DNA of 64,000 nt from Macrobrachium rosenbergii (GCF_040412425.1 NC_089788.1:62163720-62227719); one strand, 5' to 3'. Numbered from the stretch's first letter, positions 11,760 to 22,361 are shown. Notes: generated by a model not told the origin, from the letters alone. Translations and numbers: made by a program.

Positions 11760-12202
11760 CAAATCTTTATTTTCACTTAGCATAAAGCTATTTGAGGCAT
11801 GAACAAAATTAACCATAAAGATTTGAAAAAAAATTAACCTGAAAACCTTAAAAAGATATCAGCTTTTCATGGAGTTTTATTCTTCCACCAATGGCACAAA
11901 TGAGAACGGACTCCCTACCCTACCCCACAGAGGATGGCACAACATGATTAGAGTGGTCCAAGTGCAAGCCAAACCCACTTGCAAGGACTGAGAGTAATAC
12001 AAGCATACAATCATCCCCACCCTAATCATGTTATGGGCAAACTGGATAGAATGCTGAGTGTCCTACCCATAGAACCATAGAACCAGACCCCCCTGGAATC
12101 CGTGGTCCAGCCCTAACAAATAGTTCCGCCTTTGAGCTACCAATCTGTTAACTCTTGGGTCTGAACATTATCGGGCAGTTGATGGTCCTACCACAGTTCT
12201 CA
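11760..12202. other. No gene recognised
   Basis: A stretch of unremarkable intron sequence between two DIRS-like remnants. It may be part of the element on either side, but I could not match it to anything else in the window. Confidence 0.4.
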
Positions 12203-12633
12203 CTATTTAGCTTCGGATATAAATTTGCTGGAAGGTGAATGAACTTCAAAGGAAGCGCCCACAGACACTGGACGCTTGGACACTGGGTACTCACTCGCTG
12301 TCAGGGCAGACACTGAACCTTTCAAAACTGCTACACTCTTAGCGGACACTGGGCGCCCAAATGACAGGCACTTGGCTCCCAGGTGCTCGGCGATTTGATG
12401 TTCAAATGCTGAAAAATCATACACAGGATCTTCTAATTTGGAACAATTGGACACTGGGCGCCCACGAAACTGGAAAGGAGGGCACTGAACACTCATGCGA
12501 TGGGCGCTCGGGCACTTTGCGACGATGAACAGGACTGGCAAACACTCTTTTGGAGTCGGAATGCATACTAGAAACTGAATGGGCGTGAGAATCTTTCACA
12601 GGTGACTGCCAAAAACTGCATGAAGGGAGAGGG

Positions 12634-13689
12634 CTACACCCCTCTCTCTAAAGCTCGTTTACGAGATGGGGGCGAATCAGTTTCCAACAAAGCACCTGGC
12701 CTTTTCAATGGCCTAGAAACTTTCACAAAATGACCACTGCGCTTACTGGTTCTGAGAGAGTCTGAATTACTAGATGACAGGGCATGTACATCCATCCGGA
12801 CACCTTTCCAATGGCATTCCTCCGCAGCCTGGGATTGGCGGACAACAGGCTCAGATGAGGCGATGACTGCTCGTGGGCAAACCCCACTCACCTCCCTTGG
12901 ACTGCCAGTTTGCTTCCTCCCAGGTGAGCAAGGGGAGTTTAGCAGGGACCTTGGTCTAGGAGCATCGGTGGGACAAACAGCCGCCCCCTCCACTGACACT
13001 GCACTCGACACTTCACTATTAAATTTGTCCATCAGGACCTTCACAAGTAAGTAAGTACAGCTTAGTTTTACAGACCACTGAGCTGATTAACAGCTCTCCT
13101 AGGGCTGGAAGGATTACACTTATTTTACGTGGCTAAGAACCAATTGGTTACTCCATCAGGAATCCGAACCACATTATAGCGAGAAATGAATTTCTATCAC
13201 AGAAATAAATCCCTAACTCTGAAACAGTAAGCTCAACCAACTAACAAGCAAAAGCAAATTAAATTTCTGATCTACCTGTGCTTCTAAGCTGGCAATGGCA
13301 TTGGGTTCAGCAGAATGAGAGCTAGGTAACAGAGTGACAGGAGAAGCTGGAGGACTGGAAATGGGAGAAAAAGCTGTCACAGGTGTTGAAGGGATAGGCA
13401 GAACAGCAATATCAACTCCTGGAGAATGAACTGTACTAGTGGAAGCCTTAGCTTCAGCCCTAGCTGTAGCGTTCCTCAGTCAGTCACGCTGTAATTTATC
13501 TAAGTGTGTCTGTAAGATTTTCCACTTCCCCTTATCCCAGTCCTTACATTCCTCACAATTAACCTCAGGAGAGCAATTTTGCTCCCTGCAAGAACTACAT
13601 ACGGTATGAGAGTTGTGTTTTGCAGAAGTAAGTCTAGTTTTGCAGCCTTTGCTGCAATACCTAATGCAAGACAAACTAGAGTCAGACAT
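12634..13689 (-). pseudogene. DIRS-like Gag, split by a SINE
   Basis: The frame opens MSDSSLSCIRYCSKGCKTR and has a Cys/His-rich first 60 residues (C-x3-C-x3-C, then H-x-VCSSC, C-x6-C-x2-C), a putative zinc-binding module. A TGA at about 13483-13485 interrupts it. The frame then continues as a Pro/Ser/Thr-rich linker (VLPIPSTPVTAF and onward) to about 13250. After the SINE insertion, the same protein seems to resume at 13044 with MKVLMDKFNSEVSSAVSVEG, followed by a basic Ser-rich stretch ending PSRKRALERGV. A similar Cys-rich start is found in the other family copy at 27440-27724. The role is inferred from its position as first ORF of a DIRS element. Confidence 0.6.
13055..13240 (-). repeat. 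tRNA-derived SINE, 5'-truncated
   Basis: The reverse complement matches the 3' two thirds of the SINE at 40567-40848: AGAAATGAATTTCTATCAC, ATCCGAACCACATTAT, GCTAAGAACCAATTGGTTAC and CTGAGCTGATTAACAGCTCT all occur in order. The tRNA-like head with A and B boxes is missing. It interrupts the Gag frame of the surrounding DIRS-like element, so it inserted later. Confidence 0.8.
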
Positions 13690-14034
13690 AATAAGTCTAA
13701 AGTCTAATTGGGAAAGTCACAATCAAGAATTTCAGCTAAGCTAAATAGCTGCGCTACCAAAAGCAACGAGTATTTCACCAAAAGACGATCTCCAACCATC
13801 CGGTGAAAACAAATCAGGAGCTGCCAATAGCCAGTGCCAAGTCATTAGCCGGCAGAAACGAATTCAGCTCTTTAGCTACGTTGTACCTATTCTTCCCTGA
13901 AAGTAGGCAGGGCAGTATACTTACACCCAAAACAAAAGAGCACTGCCACGAATTTTTAATTTTGAACTGCCGCGTAAAGTAAAAACTATAGCTATGTAAT
14001 TATTTGGTAAGTTACTAATATAAAACTGGTTATA

Positions 14035-14369
14035 CAGGCAGTCCCCGGTTTACGATGGGGGTTCCGTTTTTCCGCCGCGTCATAAACGGAAAATCATCGC
14101 AAACCAAAAAATCGTTGAAAATCGTCAAAAATCCTAAGAAAACCTTACTTTTAATGCTTTGGGTGTATTGAGTTTTTCATGAAAAACCTCCAAATTTTGA
14201 TTATTCTGCCGTTTTGGAACCATATTTCTTCTGTCGGATCGGCATACAACGCGTTGTAACCCCGGAACATGCGTCGTAAACCGGGAAATAATTTCTGATG
14301 AATATATTTGACAAAGTCGTAACCTCGGAACGTCATAAGCCAGACCCGTCATAAACCGGGGACTGCCTG
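14035..14369. mobile_element. 335-bp MITE with TA target duplication
   Basis: It begins CAGGCAGTCCCCGGTTTACG and ends with the inverted CCGGGGACTGCCTG, and is flanked on both sides by TA. A relative in the opposite orientation lies at 30798-31143. The interior has no conserved protein frame; short open frames in both copies are only shared MITE sequence. TA duplication and short inverted repeats suggest mobilisation by a Tc1/mariner-type transposase. It sits in the 5' terminal repeat of the DIRS-like copy at 12203-14034. Confidence 0.8.
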
Positions 14370-14511
14370 TACTAGCATCAAGGACATCAAGCAGCCAAAC
14401 ACCTGCTTATGTCCTTCAAGACTTTTGTTGTTCACTTTTCTTGTTCCAAATCCATGTTGAACAAAAAACAAAACACCATGCATACCAAAGATGAGAGAAG
14501 TTTCAATTTAA

Positions 14512-15545
14512 TGGACATTTAAAACAGCAATATTGTAACTCATCACAGCTGAGGGAAAAAAACTGGCTTATGACAAGTTAGTAGGGGTTTCCCCCACTCA
14601 GACCTACCTCAAATTAACCACCCTGGTATCAAGTTTCAACAACCATTTTCGTCTCAGACTGAGAATTCTCCTACATAAGGAGTGATGGTTTGTATTTCCA
14701 TAAGAACAAAGTTAAACAACTGAGGAATTTTTCAAACATGAAGTGCAGTAGCATCACACTCCCTCCAATGTTAATAATAATCTGATTATTTGTGTTTTCA
14801 TTTTCCTGTTAAACTTGTACACATACAGCAATCATTATAAATACATGCATACATTATATATAAAGTATCTGGGTATCTCATATCTGATGAATACTGTATG
14901 TAGTTTGGCTTGGGTAATAAACACTTACTTCAAAGAGGTGACATTCACCATTCATATTTCTTTGCATTGCTACATAATTTTTCAAGTCACAGTATATTTT
15001 TATAGGCTAGCCATGGTTACACTATGATTTTGGGATAACCTAGAGGTAGCACAACCTAGGCTAACCCAGTCACTATTCCTAAGTCTAAACTTTGGAAGAT
15101 TTACACCCCTTTTAGATTTATATATATTGTGTATAATCACAGGATTACTGTATGAACTAAGTTTCCAGTGCTTTTCCAACAGTGAAAGTTGAAGCAACCG
15201 GACACAAGTTAGAACATTTGGAGTGATCAACTCTCCTTAGAACAGCATGAACCAATGAATCTTTTCAAGAGGATGAATAGATAAAGCAATTGAAAACTGG
15301 GGTTAAAAAAGACAACAAAGAACTATGTTTCAAGACCAAACAATTACTATATTCAAATGTTTTACACCAAAATCAAACTTACTTCTCTATACAAAATGGT
15401 ATCATCTCCATTACTAAAGCATCTTAATTGACAACATCAAAAGTTGAATGAAGAGTAACCCTTATCAGCAACAGTAAAACTTAAGCCAGTCTGTAGAACA
15501 TAACCACAAATAAAAAATCGGTGCTGTCATCATATGAGCGGTCAT
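14512..15545. repeat. Intron segment, copy A of a 1-kb duplicated stretch
   Basis: This intron and exon segment recurs at 21150-22217 in the same orientation. Shared landmarks in order are CACCCTGGTATCAAG, GATGGTTTGTA, AATCTGATTATTTGTGTTTT, CATACAGCAATCATTATAAA, ATTTTGGGATAACCTAG and TTGGAGTGATCAA. Copy A reads as ordinary host DNA and contains ATPAF2 exon 4; it immediately precedes the DIRS-like element that begins at 15573. Confidence 0.8.
15383..15490 (-). CDS. ATPAF2: ATPAF2 exon 4, damaged
   Basis: The exon has an acceptor ending TTCTACAG and a donor GAA/GTAAGT. It is 108 bp and phase 0 at both ends, as needed to join exon 3 to exon 5. In frame it reads TGLSFTVADKGYSSFNF, then a TGA stop at codon 18, and the last 14 codons read CFSNGDDTILYRE. 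That matches the conserved block before EWDP in ATP12 proteins (FLDTDTICYRVEE in vertebrates). The middle is legible only in shifted frames, as FDVVN then KML, which corresponds to three single extra T bases. This is either sequencing or assembly error or a real lesion. A second, more altered version lies at about 22040-22150. Confidence 0.6.
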
Positions 15546-15572
15546 CATACTACATGATTTTTTGCATCAATG

Positions 15573-15935
15573 AATATAAATATGATATTTTTATAATAAA
15601 ATAAAGTTTGTTCATACTTACCTCTGGCAGATATATATATAGCTGTATTCTCCGAAGGACGTCCTGGGAGAATTTCAAATTTCGTGGCTGGGTGAGGCAA
15701 CATCTTTTCGATCAGGTGGTTAGTACACATTCCAGCGCCCTGACCGGACATAATAGCATCAGGAACCATTCCCATTTTCTATTCAGATTTTCTAACGCCA
15801 CTGTCTCCTGAGGGGAGGAGGGAGGGCAATATGAATATATATATCTGCCAGGTAAATATGAACAAAAAATTTTATTATAAAAATATCATTTTGTTCATGA
15901 GACTTACCTGCCAGATATCTATATAGCTGAATACC
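15573..15935 (-). repeat. DIRS 3' inverted terminal repeat and internal complementary region
   Basis: The terminus begins ATGATATTTTTATAATAAAA at 15571 and contains TTGTTCATACTTACCTCTGG. It returns inverted at 15838-15893, and is followed directly by a third copy reading TTGTTCATGAGACTTACCTG. That third copy is the complement of the expected opposite end. The matching 5' end is visible at about 22167-22217, as CAGCTATATATATATCTGGC and then AATGAACAAAAT. Confidence 0.75.
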
Positions 15936-16389
15936 ACCTTTGGAGAGGTAGAGAAAGCTAAGAATAAGGGAAAACAATTTTAGACAGTGTAAAATATTTT
16001 GGTTCCTTACCTGATAGCATAGCTGACTGAGTGGTTACTGTCACCTAGCCTGCTTCTGCTCTTAAAGAGACCCCAGCAAGGTAGTGACCTATAAAGCTGG
16101 CGACTGCTAGATGATCTGTCAACGGGGCGTGACCAGAATGTGACTAGACCATAGATCATAATACCAGGACAAACGAGTATACCAACCACCTAACCAGCAC
16201 TTAAGACTTTATGAAAAGATTGGGAAGACTGACTCCATCAATCGACCCAACAACCATAAAAAACACAACAAAACACAATTAAAAACCCCTCCTAAACAGG
16301 ATTAAAGGATAGGAGCAGAGCTGGATGACCCCAAGGTTGTAGCAGCAGCAACGTAGGTCCCAGAGAAAGCAATTTTCGTATGCTACCTT

Positions 16390-17523
16390 GACATCTCTTA
16401 AGTAGTGTGCAGGAAACACCGATTCACTTCTCCAAAAGTGGCACTGATAATATCACTGAGCGCCATATTTCTCTGGAACGCCAAAAGGAAATCAGCGACT
16501 GCTCTAACTTCATGGGCGTTGACTCTCAACAACTTGTTGAATCATCGAACAAGAATGTGCCTCATAATGACATTCCTAATGAAGAATGCTAGCGCATTCT
16601 TCGACATAGGATTAACAGGATGTTTCACGGAACGAGACACCATAAATTGTCCGAGGGACCTCGCAGGTCCTGAGTCCTTCTAAGGTAATACCTTAGAGCT
16701 CTAACAGGACAAAGAACTCTCTCAGGATTCTGTCCAGCAAGGTCAGTCAAACCTTTAATTTCAAAAAGATCTAGGCCAAGGATTAGAAGGCCTTTCATTC
16801 TTAGCCAAGAATGTAGGGGACAACGAGCAGACAGCATTGTGTCCCTTGAAGCCCACATGGACTGAAAGCCTGAACCTCCCCAACTCACTCTCTTCGCAGA
16901 TGGAAATCTGAATGCCAGAGCAATGAGGAAGATCGTCTTTCTAGAAACATCCCTTAGAGATGCTGAATGAAGAGGTTCAAAAGGACTGGACATTAAAAAC
17001 TTGAGGACAACATCCAAATTCCAAGTAGGGGAATAGGCCCCTGACCTTGGACGTTTCAGAAAGATCTCAAGAGATCGTGAAGGTCCTTATTATTAGACAA
17101 ATCAGTCCTCTGTGTCGGAAAACAGAGGAAAGCATGCTCGATATCCTTTCGATAGTTGGAACTGCCAACTTGAACTTTTCTCTCAAAAAGAGAAGGAAAT
17201 CAGCTATTTGGCTCAAAGAGGTCGAGGAAGAGAAACTCCTTCTTTCTGCACCAACCTCTGAAGGTTGCCCACTTCAGCTTGATACACTTTGATAGAGGAA
17301 GCTCTTCTGGCTCTAGCGATGGCCCGTGCCACTCGCCCTCAAAAACCCTCGCTCTGACCAATTTCTGTCTAGTCTGAATGCAGTCAGGTTCAGAGCGATG
17401 AGGTTTTGATGGTATCTCAGTAAAGTGGGGTTGTTTGAGCAGATCTGCTCTCATAGGTAGTGACCTGGGAACGTCCACTAACCAGAAGAGAATCTCCGAG
17501 AACCATTGGTTCTTGAAGGCCAA
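16390..17523 (-). pseudogene. DIRS-like tyrosine recombinase, broken
   Basis: The N-terminal part (17523-17200) reads WFSEILFWLVDVPRSLPMRA and LLKQPHF, equivalent to the core-binding region of the other copies. A 130-residue frame at 17017-16625 covers the catalytic first half, with SLRDVSRKTIFLIALAFR and VLCPVRALRYYLRRT. The last motif lies further on in another frame at about 16525-16480 and reads NAHEVRAVADFLLAFQ, so both His and Arg of the H-x-x-R motif are retained. A clear reading from first to last block needs at least two frameshifts. It would have integrated the element's circular DNA form. Confidence 0.75.
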
Positions 17524-18426
17524 AACATGGTCAGGCGATGAGCGTCATCCTTGTTCCAGTTGAGGGTTCGAGAACTTGCGAGATAAGTTGCACTTCTCCC
17601 AGAATTTTGAACGGAGGAAAAGGCATAAACGTCCAGACCCGTCAATCCCAGAGAAGAGCATCTATCGCCACTGCGCCTGGGTCTAGAACAGGGGAGCAGT
17701 AGATGGGAAGCCTCGCCCGTTCTTGAGTCGAGAAGAGATCCACGAGAGGGCGACCCCAAAGATTCCAAAGGTCTCGGCAAACCTCCTGATGAAGAGTCCA
17801 CTCCGTCGGAAGAAGTTGGTGGCGCCCGACTGAGCAGGTCCGGGACTCGAACATTCTCTACCCCCTCAACAAATCTTGTGAGGATTGTAATGTTGCCAGA
17901 GTCTTGAGCCCAGAGGAGAATTTCTCTGCAAGGCCGAGACAGGGAACGAGTGTGTTCTCCCTGTTTTTGAGGTACGCCAATGCCGTGAGTGTTGTCCGAG
18001 TTCACTTGAACAACGTGATTGGCAACGGACTTTCTTGAGACCTGGAAGAATTGGAGGGCTAGGAAGATTGCCTGCCAACTCTTTGATGTTGATGTGCCAG
18101 GATATCTGTTGCCCTTTCCAGGTTCCTGACACTTCCTTTCCCCCAGTGTTGCTCCCCAACCCGCCAATGATGCGTCGGAAAACAACACTAGGTCGGGGCT
18201 CAGAAGCTTGAGAGATCCCTTTTCCCAACTTCACAGGATCGAGCCACCACTTGAGGGAGTCTTTTATGGAAGGAAGGATCCTTAATTCTTCTTCCAAGTC
18301 TTCCTTGTTCTTCCAGTTCTCCAGCAGAAAGAACTGAAGAGGTCTGAGATGTAGCCTTCCTAGAGAAACAAACTTCTCCAGCGAGAAATGGTCCCCAGCA
18401 GACTCATCCATTCCCTCACCGAGCAT
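17478..18426 (-). pseudogene. DIRS-like RNase H domain, frameshifted
   Basis: The connection region reads LEKFVSLGRLHLRPLQFFLL (18370-18310). It is followed in another frame by LFSDASLAGWGATLGE, with the first catalytic Asp, from 18188. The next blocks shift frame again: HINIKELAG, then VNSDNTHGIGVPQKQG with another Asp, and finally VPDLLSRAPP. The length and order match the RNase H at 4907-5524, which remains open. Two or more single-base shifts break it here. Confidence 0.75.
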
Positions 18427-18479
18427 GTTTCCTTCTCCAAGAAGACCCAGCGACTTTTCGCAACAATGAACTTGCCTTT

Positions 18480-18970
18480 CTAAGCGTTTCGGAGGACGCT
18501 AGAAAAGCCCACTAATTCATCTGAATCCCCAGATAAACGATGGACTGGGAGGGGATCAGTTGCGATTTTTCTACATTGATCAGAAGTCCCAGGGACTTCC
18601 ACGATATCCAGAGTAAAATGAAGGTCCTCCAAACACCTCCGTGCGAAGAAGCACGGATCAACCAATCGTCCAGGTAGAACAAACCAGACTGAGAGATCCT
18701 GACTCCCGAGAGGTGCAACCACATCGCTATATTCTTCATGAGAAGAGTAAACACCCTCGGGGCTGTGCTGAGTCCAAAGCAGAGAGCCCTGAATTGGTAA
18801 GTCTTGCCCCAAGACAAAGCGGAGATACTTCATCGTAGCGGATGAATCTTCCCTCGTGGAAAATACGCATCTTGAAGGTCTAAAGAGACACCATCCAATC
18901 CCGGGCTGAAGAGCTCCTAAAATTGACTGGAGACGTTTCCATCTTGAACTTGTCCTTCTGGACAAAGTCG
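18480..18970 (-). pseudogene. DIRS-like reverse transcriptase core
   Basis: A 101-residue frame (18817-18512) reads YQFRALCFGLSTAPRVFTLL, then SGLFYLDDWLIRASS with an intact YLDD catalytic box, then LLINVEKSQLIPSQSIVYLG. The fingers part upstream is in another frame. The Arg-Ala-Leu-Cys-Phe-Gly-Leu-Ser block is characteristic of DIRS and Ngaro RTs. It is joined downstream to RNase H. The upstream part of the domain, before 18970, is degraded. Confidence 0.8.
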
Positions 18971-21060
18971 TTCAGCTTGCTGACGTTGCCAAGACAGGTC
19001 TCCAACCTTCTGGATGTTTCTGAACCAGAAACAGTCTGTTGTAAAATCCACGGATTTTGTGTCTAAAACTGGCTCCACTGCTCTCTTCTCTGAATAATTT
19101 GTTCGATGAGGTCGCGCACAGACATCTTCTGCTTGGCAGGAAGAAGGTACTTGGGAGATAAATCTCTGTTGGTCGAAGACAAAAACCGGCGGAAGAGTCA
19201 GGAAAGGAAGGAATTAGGGGAGCCTCTCTCTACTACTTGGAGGGACCAAGAGTCTGCCCCTCTCTCTCCAGGCTTGAGCAAACCCAAGAAGCCTGGCTCA
19301 ACTGGCATCTGGAGGAGAAACTCACTTGCCGCCCCTCTTGTGGATGACCTTGCCTCTAGGGAAACCTCTGCCTGGAGTGTGCGGGTTTGGAAAAACTTCC
19401 TGTGGAAGACCCTGAACACGAAAGGGCTGCTTCTTTTTCGCTTGCTGAGGCAAAGAAGAGAACATAAGATTTGTGGCTGAGGGTCGCTTAGAGGACCTGG
19501 AAAGGAGGTCTTGAGTGGCCTTCTCCTGAAGGCTGGAAGAATGACCTTAACCAAGGTCTGGGGAAGAGATGGCTAGATTTTGAAACCATAGGAGAACTGA
19601 AGCTCTCCCTTCTGAGATGGAGAAACAGACTTCGATTTTAAGGAAAGAAAATGCTCTCTTCTTTAAAAGAGCTGATAAAACTGTAAAGTCAGATCTTCAG
19701 AGCCATCTCTGACGGCCTTGTCCATGCACCGTTTTCAAATGACAGCTCCCCAGACTAACTGAACTATTTCTAACCAAAGATCTTAGTGTGCAGAGAGTCC
19801 CAACAGAGTCAGCAAAAGTTAAAGTTCAGCAATTGATCAATTGAAAAGTCCTTTGAAAGGTGGTGGTCCATTTCAGTGAGAGAAGAAACCTTAGAAGAGG
19901 ACAAGTGGGATCTCCAGACCCACAAGACTAGAAAGTCCCCAAAAGTAGAAACTGTCAAACCCATATCTTCCCCTGTTGTTGCAAATTCCTATTTACCCGA
20001 CAAAAAGAACCAAAGCAAAGAAGTCTTCCTTGGTTCTTTCTAGACTCGACATCCAGTCTTGAACTTTCTTAAAATTCTCTACTTGGTAGATCTCTAACTG
20101 ATTTCTTCATTTAAATTAGATTTTACCTTAGGACTTTTCCAGGCCTGAGAAATCTGCTGCTGACCAACTGCCTGCTCCGGGGGAGAGCGAGGGCTGAAGA
20201 TCCTACCTTTGGTTTCAGGAAATAAATCCATGAACAGACAAGTCAGAGTCTGATAACGGAAGAAGCAGAAGGAACGTGTTTCTGTGTCCCTATTAACTTT
20301 CTGACTGAAGGGGTTCTTCTTCTGTCAGCTGGAGGGTCAGGAGAGCAAGGAAACAAGGAGTCTGGAATGCGCCTGACAATTTGTCTTCTAATTTCCTAAA
20401 TAATTCTGACTCTAAAGCCTCTTTGCAAAATCCTGAAGAGTTTCTGAACAGAAGAAACCTTAAGTTGATCATCAAGAAAAACTGATTTCAGGCGTGAGAT
20501 AATCCTCCATCTGTGGTCGACCATGACACTACACGAGGCGTCCTGGCGGGAAATGTGACGCAGCATTGTACCTTCCTGCAATTTAGCTTCACAATGGAGA
20601 GCTGTCGTTTTTAAGGGTACTCATCCTTTTCTTGCAGGTGAGTGCACAAACGATGAGGCTGCGGTGTCTCCAGCGGATATCTCGAACCTGGCAGAAGCAG
20701 AAGTGGAAGCCGAAAATGTTCAAGGGTGGTGAAGGATCCATTTTATCCATTTCAAAATCCAAGCCAGGCCAAGTCAAAGCTTCAGGAAAGAACAATCCAG
20801 AAGAGAAGGGGGCCGATCAAAACCAGGCCCAAGTCGTTATTCAATCCAAAAACAAAATAAGAGTCGGGCTGGCCAAAATTTCGCCTGATCCATAAGAGAA
20901 GTCCAGCTGCTGTTGCATGCAAAAAATCTGGCAATTGGGGTTCACAGCTCTTAGAAGACGGGCTGAATTTGCGAGAAGGCGCTGCGGTAACTCATTTGTT
21001 AGAATTTTCCTTTCCCAACGTTGGTAAGCGCTCCGTTAATTACACTTAGTGGGTAATGAG
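18971..21060 (-). pseudogene. DIRS-like Gag and Gag-RT linker, decayed
   Basis: On the minus strand there are several short frames in the place where DIRS Gag is expected. One (19554-19198) contains PLKTSFPGPLSDPQPQ and a basic stretch with CLSKRKRSSPFVFRVFHRKF. Others at 20795-20293 read FRNSSGFCKEALESELFRKL and nearby Ser/Ala-rich sequence. I recognise these only by position and composition, not by a conserved motif. No frame is longer than about 120 codons. Confidence 0.45.
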
Positions 21061-21149
21061 TTGAACGAAAGTTCTTCCGTTGAGGGTAAAACTTTCAGGG
21101 GACTAATTCAGGTGTTCAGAGGAAGAGTGTATTGCAATGTTTCCTCTAA

Positions 21150-22217
21150 TGGACATTTGAGAACAGCAAGAAACAGTAACTCAACCCGACAGCTGAGGGA
21201 AAAAACGGCTCGGAGGACAAGTTAGTAGGGTTCCCCACTCAGACCTACCTGGAATTAACCACCCTGGTATCAAGATCCCATTTTCAGCCTCAGACTCAAA
21301 GGACCTGCATAAGGGATGTGATGGTTTGTAGTCCCATAACCTTCAAAGTTAAACAACTGAGGAATCTCCCAAACTTGGGAGTTCAGCAGAGGTCCAGGCC
21401 TAGAATGTTATTATAATCTGATTATTTGTGTTTTCATTTTCAACACTGTTAAACTTAACACATACAGCAATCATTATAAATTGCAGGGCATTCATTATAT
21501 TTAAGAGTATCTAGATCTCAATTTGATGAATCTGTGAGCATTACTTTCTAATAAAACCTCAGGGCCAAGAGGCAACACTAAATTAGGATACTTTGGGTTA
21601 CTAACATAAAATCCTTCAAGTCACAGAAACACTTTGGAGGAAGACCTCCTCACCCTTATCACACTATGAATTTTGGGATAACCTAGGATTAGTACTTCTT
21701 CCATTCTCCCAGTCAGATAATCCTCAATTCATTGCTTTGGAAGATTGTCCACAGAACATTTATACCCTACATTTCATACATAAAGTGTGAGGGTCTGAAC
21801 TAAGTTTCCATAGCCTCACCTTACAACCACCAAGTACAAACCCGATAGCTAGAGGAAGACATTATTAAAGAAAATTTGGAGTGATCAAAATTCAAAAAGC
21901 AGTCATGAACCAATGAATCTTTTCCACAGATCCAATAGATAAAAAACAACCAAAAAACTCAAGTGACAAAATATTGAAATCAAAAAGATCAAACAGGAAC
22001 TGATTCAAAGGTGTTGACAGTTCGGCAAACTTAATCTGAATAGAAAATGGTAATGGTGTCCATGAATGCCAGCATCTTATTGACAACATCCCAATTTGTT
22101 GAATGAACCACCTTGATCAGCAACAGTAAAATTTGAAATTCTGTAGAACATAACCTTCAGAGAAAAAATCAGCTATATATATATCTGGCATCATAAGATT
22201 TTTGCTCAATGAACAAA
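21150..22217. repeat. Copy B of the 1-kb duplicated stretch, hybrid with DIRS leader
   Basis: The landmarks of copy A (14512-15545) recur in the same order and orientation, but many 10-30 base patches are replaced. Some replacements match DIRS leader sequence instead: CTGAATAGAAAATGG with AATGG at about 22037 matches 11717 and, inverted, 15765; CAGCTATATATATATCTGGC at 22167 matches the inverted terminus at 15650. The patches alternate on a scale of tens of bases. Confidence 0.7.
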
Positions 22218-22277
22218 ATATTCAAATTTTATGTAAACCACTCAAATCTTATAAAAATTAAATGTTACCTGACTTAC

Positions 22278-22361
22278 CAAATGCATTAAGCTTGGCTGAA
22301 TTTTTTCATGAACTGCACTCCATTCATGAGCTACTGCTAGAGCTAGACCGTAGTGAGGTAC
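22278..22361 (-). CDS. ATPAF2: ATPAF2 exon 3
   Basis: This 84-bp exon has the acceptor TACTTTCAG and the donor TTG/GTAAGT, and is phase 0 at both ends. It encodes 28 residues, beginning VPHYGLALAVAHEWSAVHEK and ending LMHL. It matches the ATP12 segment that in vertebrates reads VPSEALAIAVATEWDSQ and ends MHL. Joining it to exon 2 gives KVLQ followed by VPHYG, as in the family. The frame is intact. It lies just outside the 5' terminus of the DIRS-like element at 15573-22217, so that element is wholly intronic. Confidence 0.88.

Larger units (their letters stand above)
12203..14034 (-). mobile_element. DIRS-like 5' end with Gag, truncated
   Basis: The right boundary (13840-14030) is the reverse complement of the terminal leader at 2670-2860: both carry TACTGCCCTGCC, a CTTTCAGGGAAGAA block and the ACTTACCAAATAATTACAT terminus. 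This identifies it as the 5' end of a minus-strand element of the same family as 2660-5545. A Cys-rich Gag start and a Ser/Pro-rich Gag body follow (13689-12203). RT and recombinase are missing. A SINE has been inserted in the Gag region, and a 335-bp MITE has landed in the terminal repeat itself. Confidence 0.7.
15573..22217 (-). mobile_element. DIRS-like retrotransposon, longest copy in the window
   Basis: Read on the minus strand it contains Gag-like sequence (about 21060-19000), RT (18970-18480), RNase H (18426-17478), tyrosine recombinase (17523-16390), 3' leader, internal complementary region and terminal repeat. All domains are present in the expected DIRS order, but frames are broken repeatedly. 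The 5' leader region, about 21150-22217, is not normal element sequence: it is a blend with the host segment that flanks the other end. The terminus differs from the 2660-5545 copy by TTGTTCATACTTACCT in place of the TTTTATATATACTTACC stretch, so it is a separate subfamily. It lies between ATPAF2 exons 3 and 4 in the sense direction. Confidence 0.8.

Noticed and set aside
21892..22089. Minus-strand frame opening MLSIRCWHSWTPLPF, considered as an alternative ATPAF2 exon
   Set aside because: It lies in the hybrid segment. The matching part of copy A is exon 4, and this version loses the donor site and the conserved residues.
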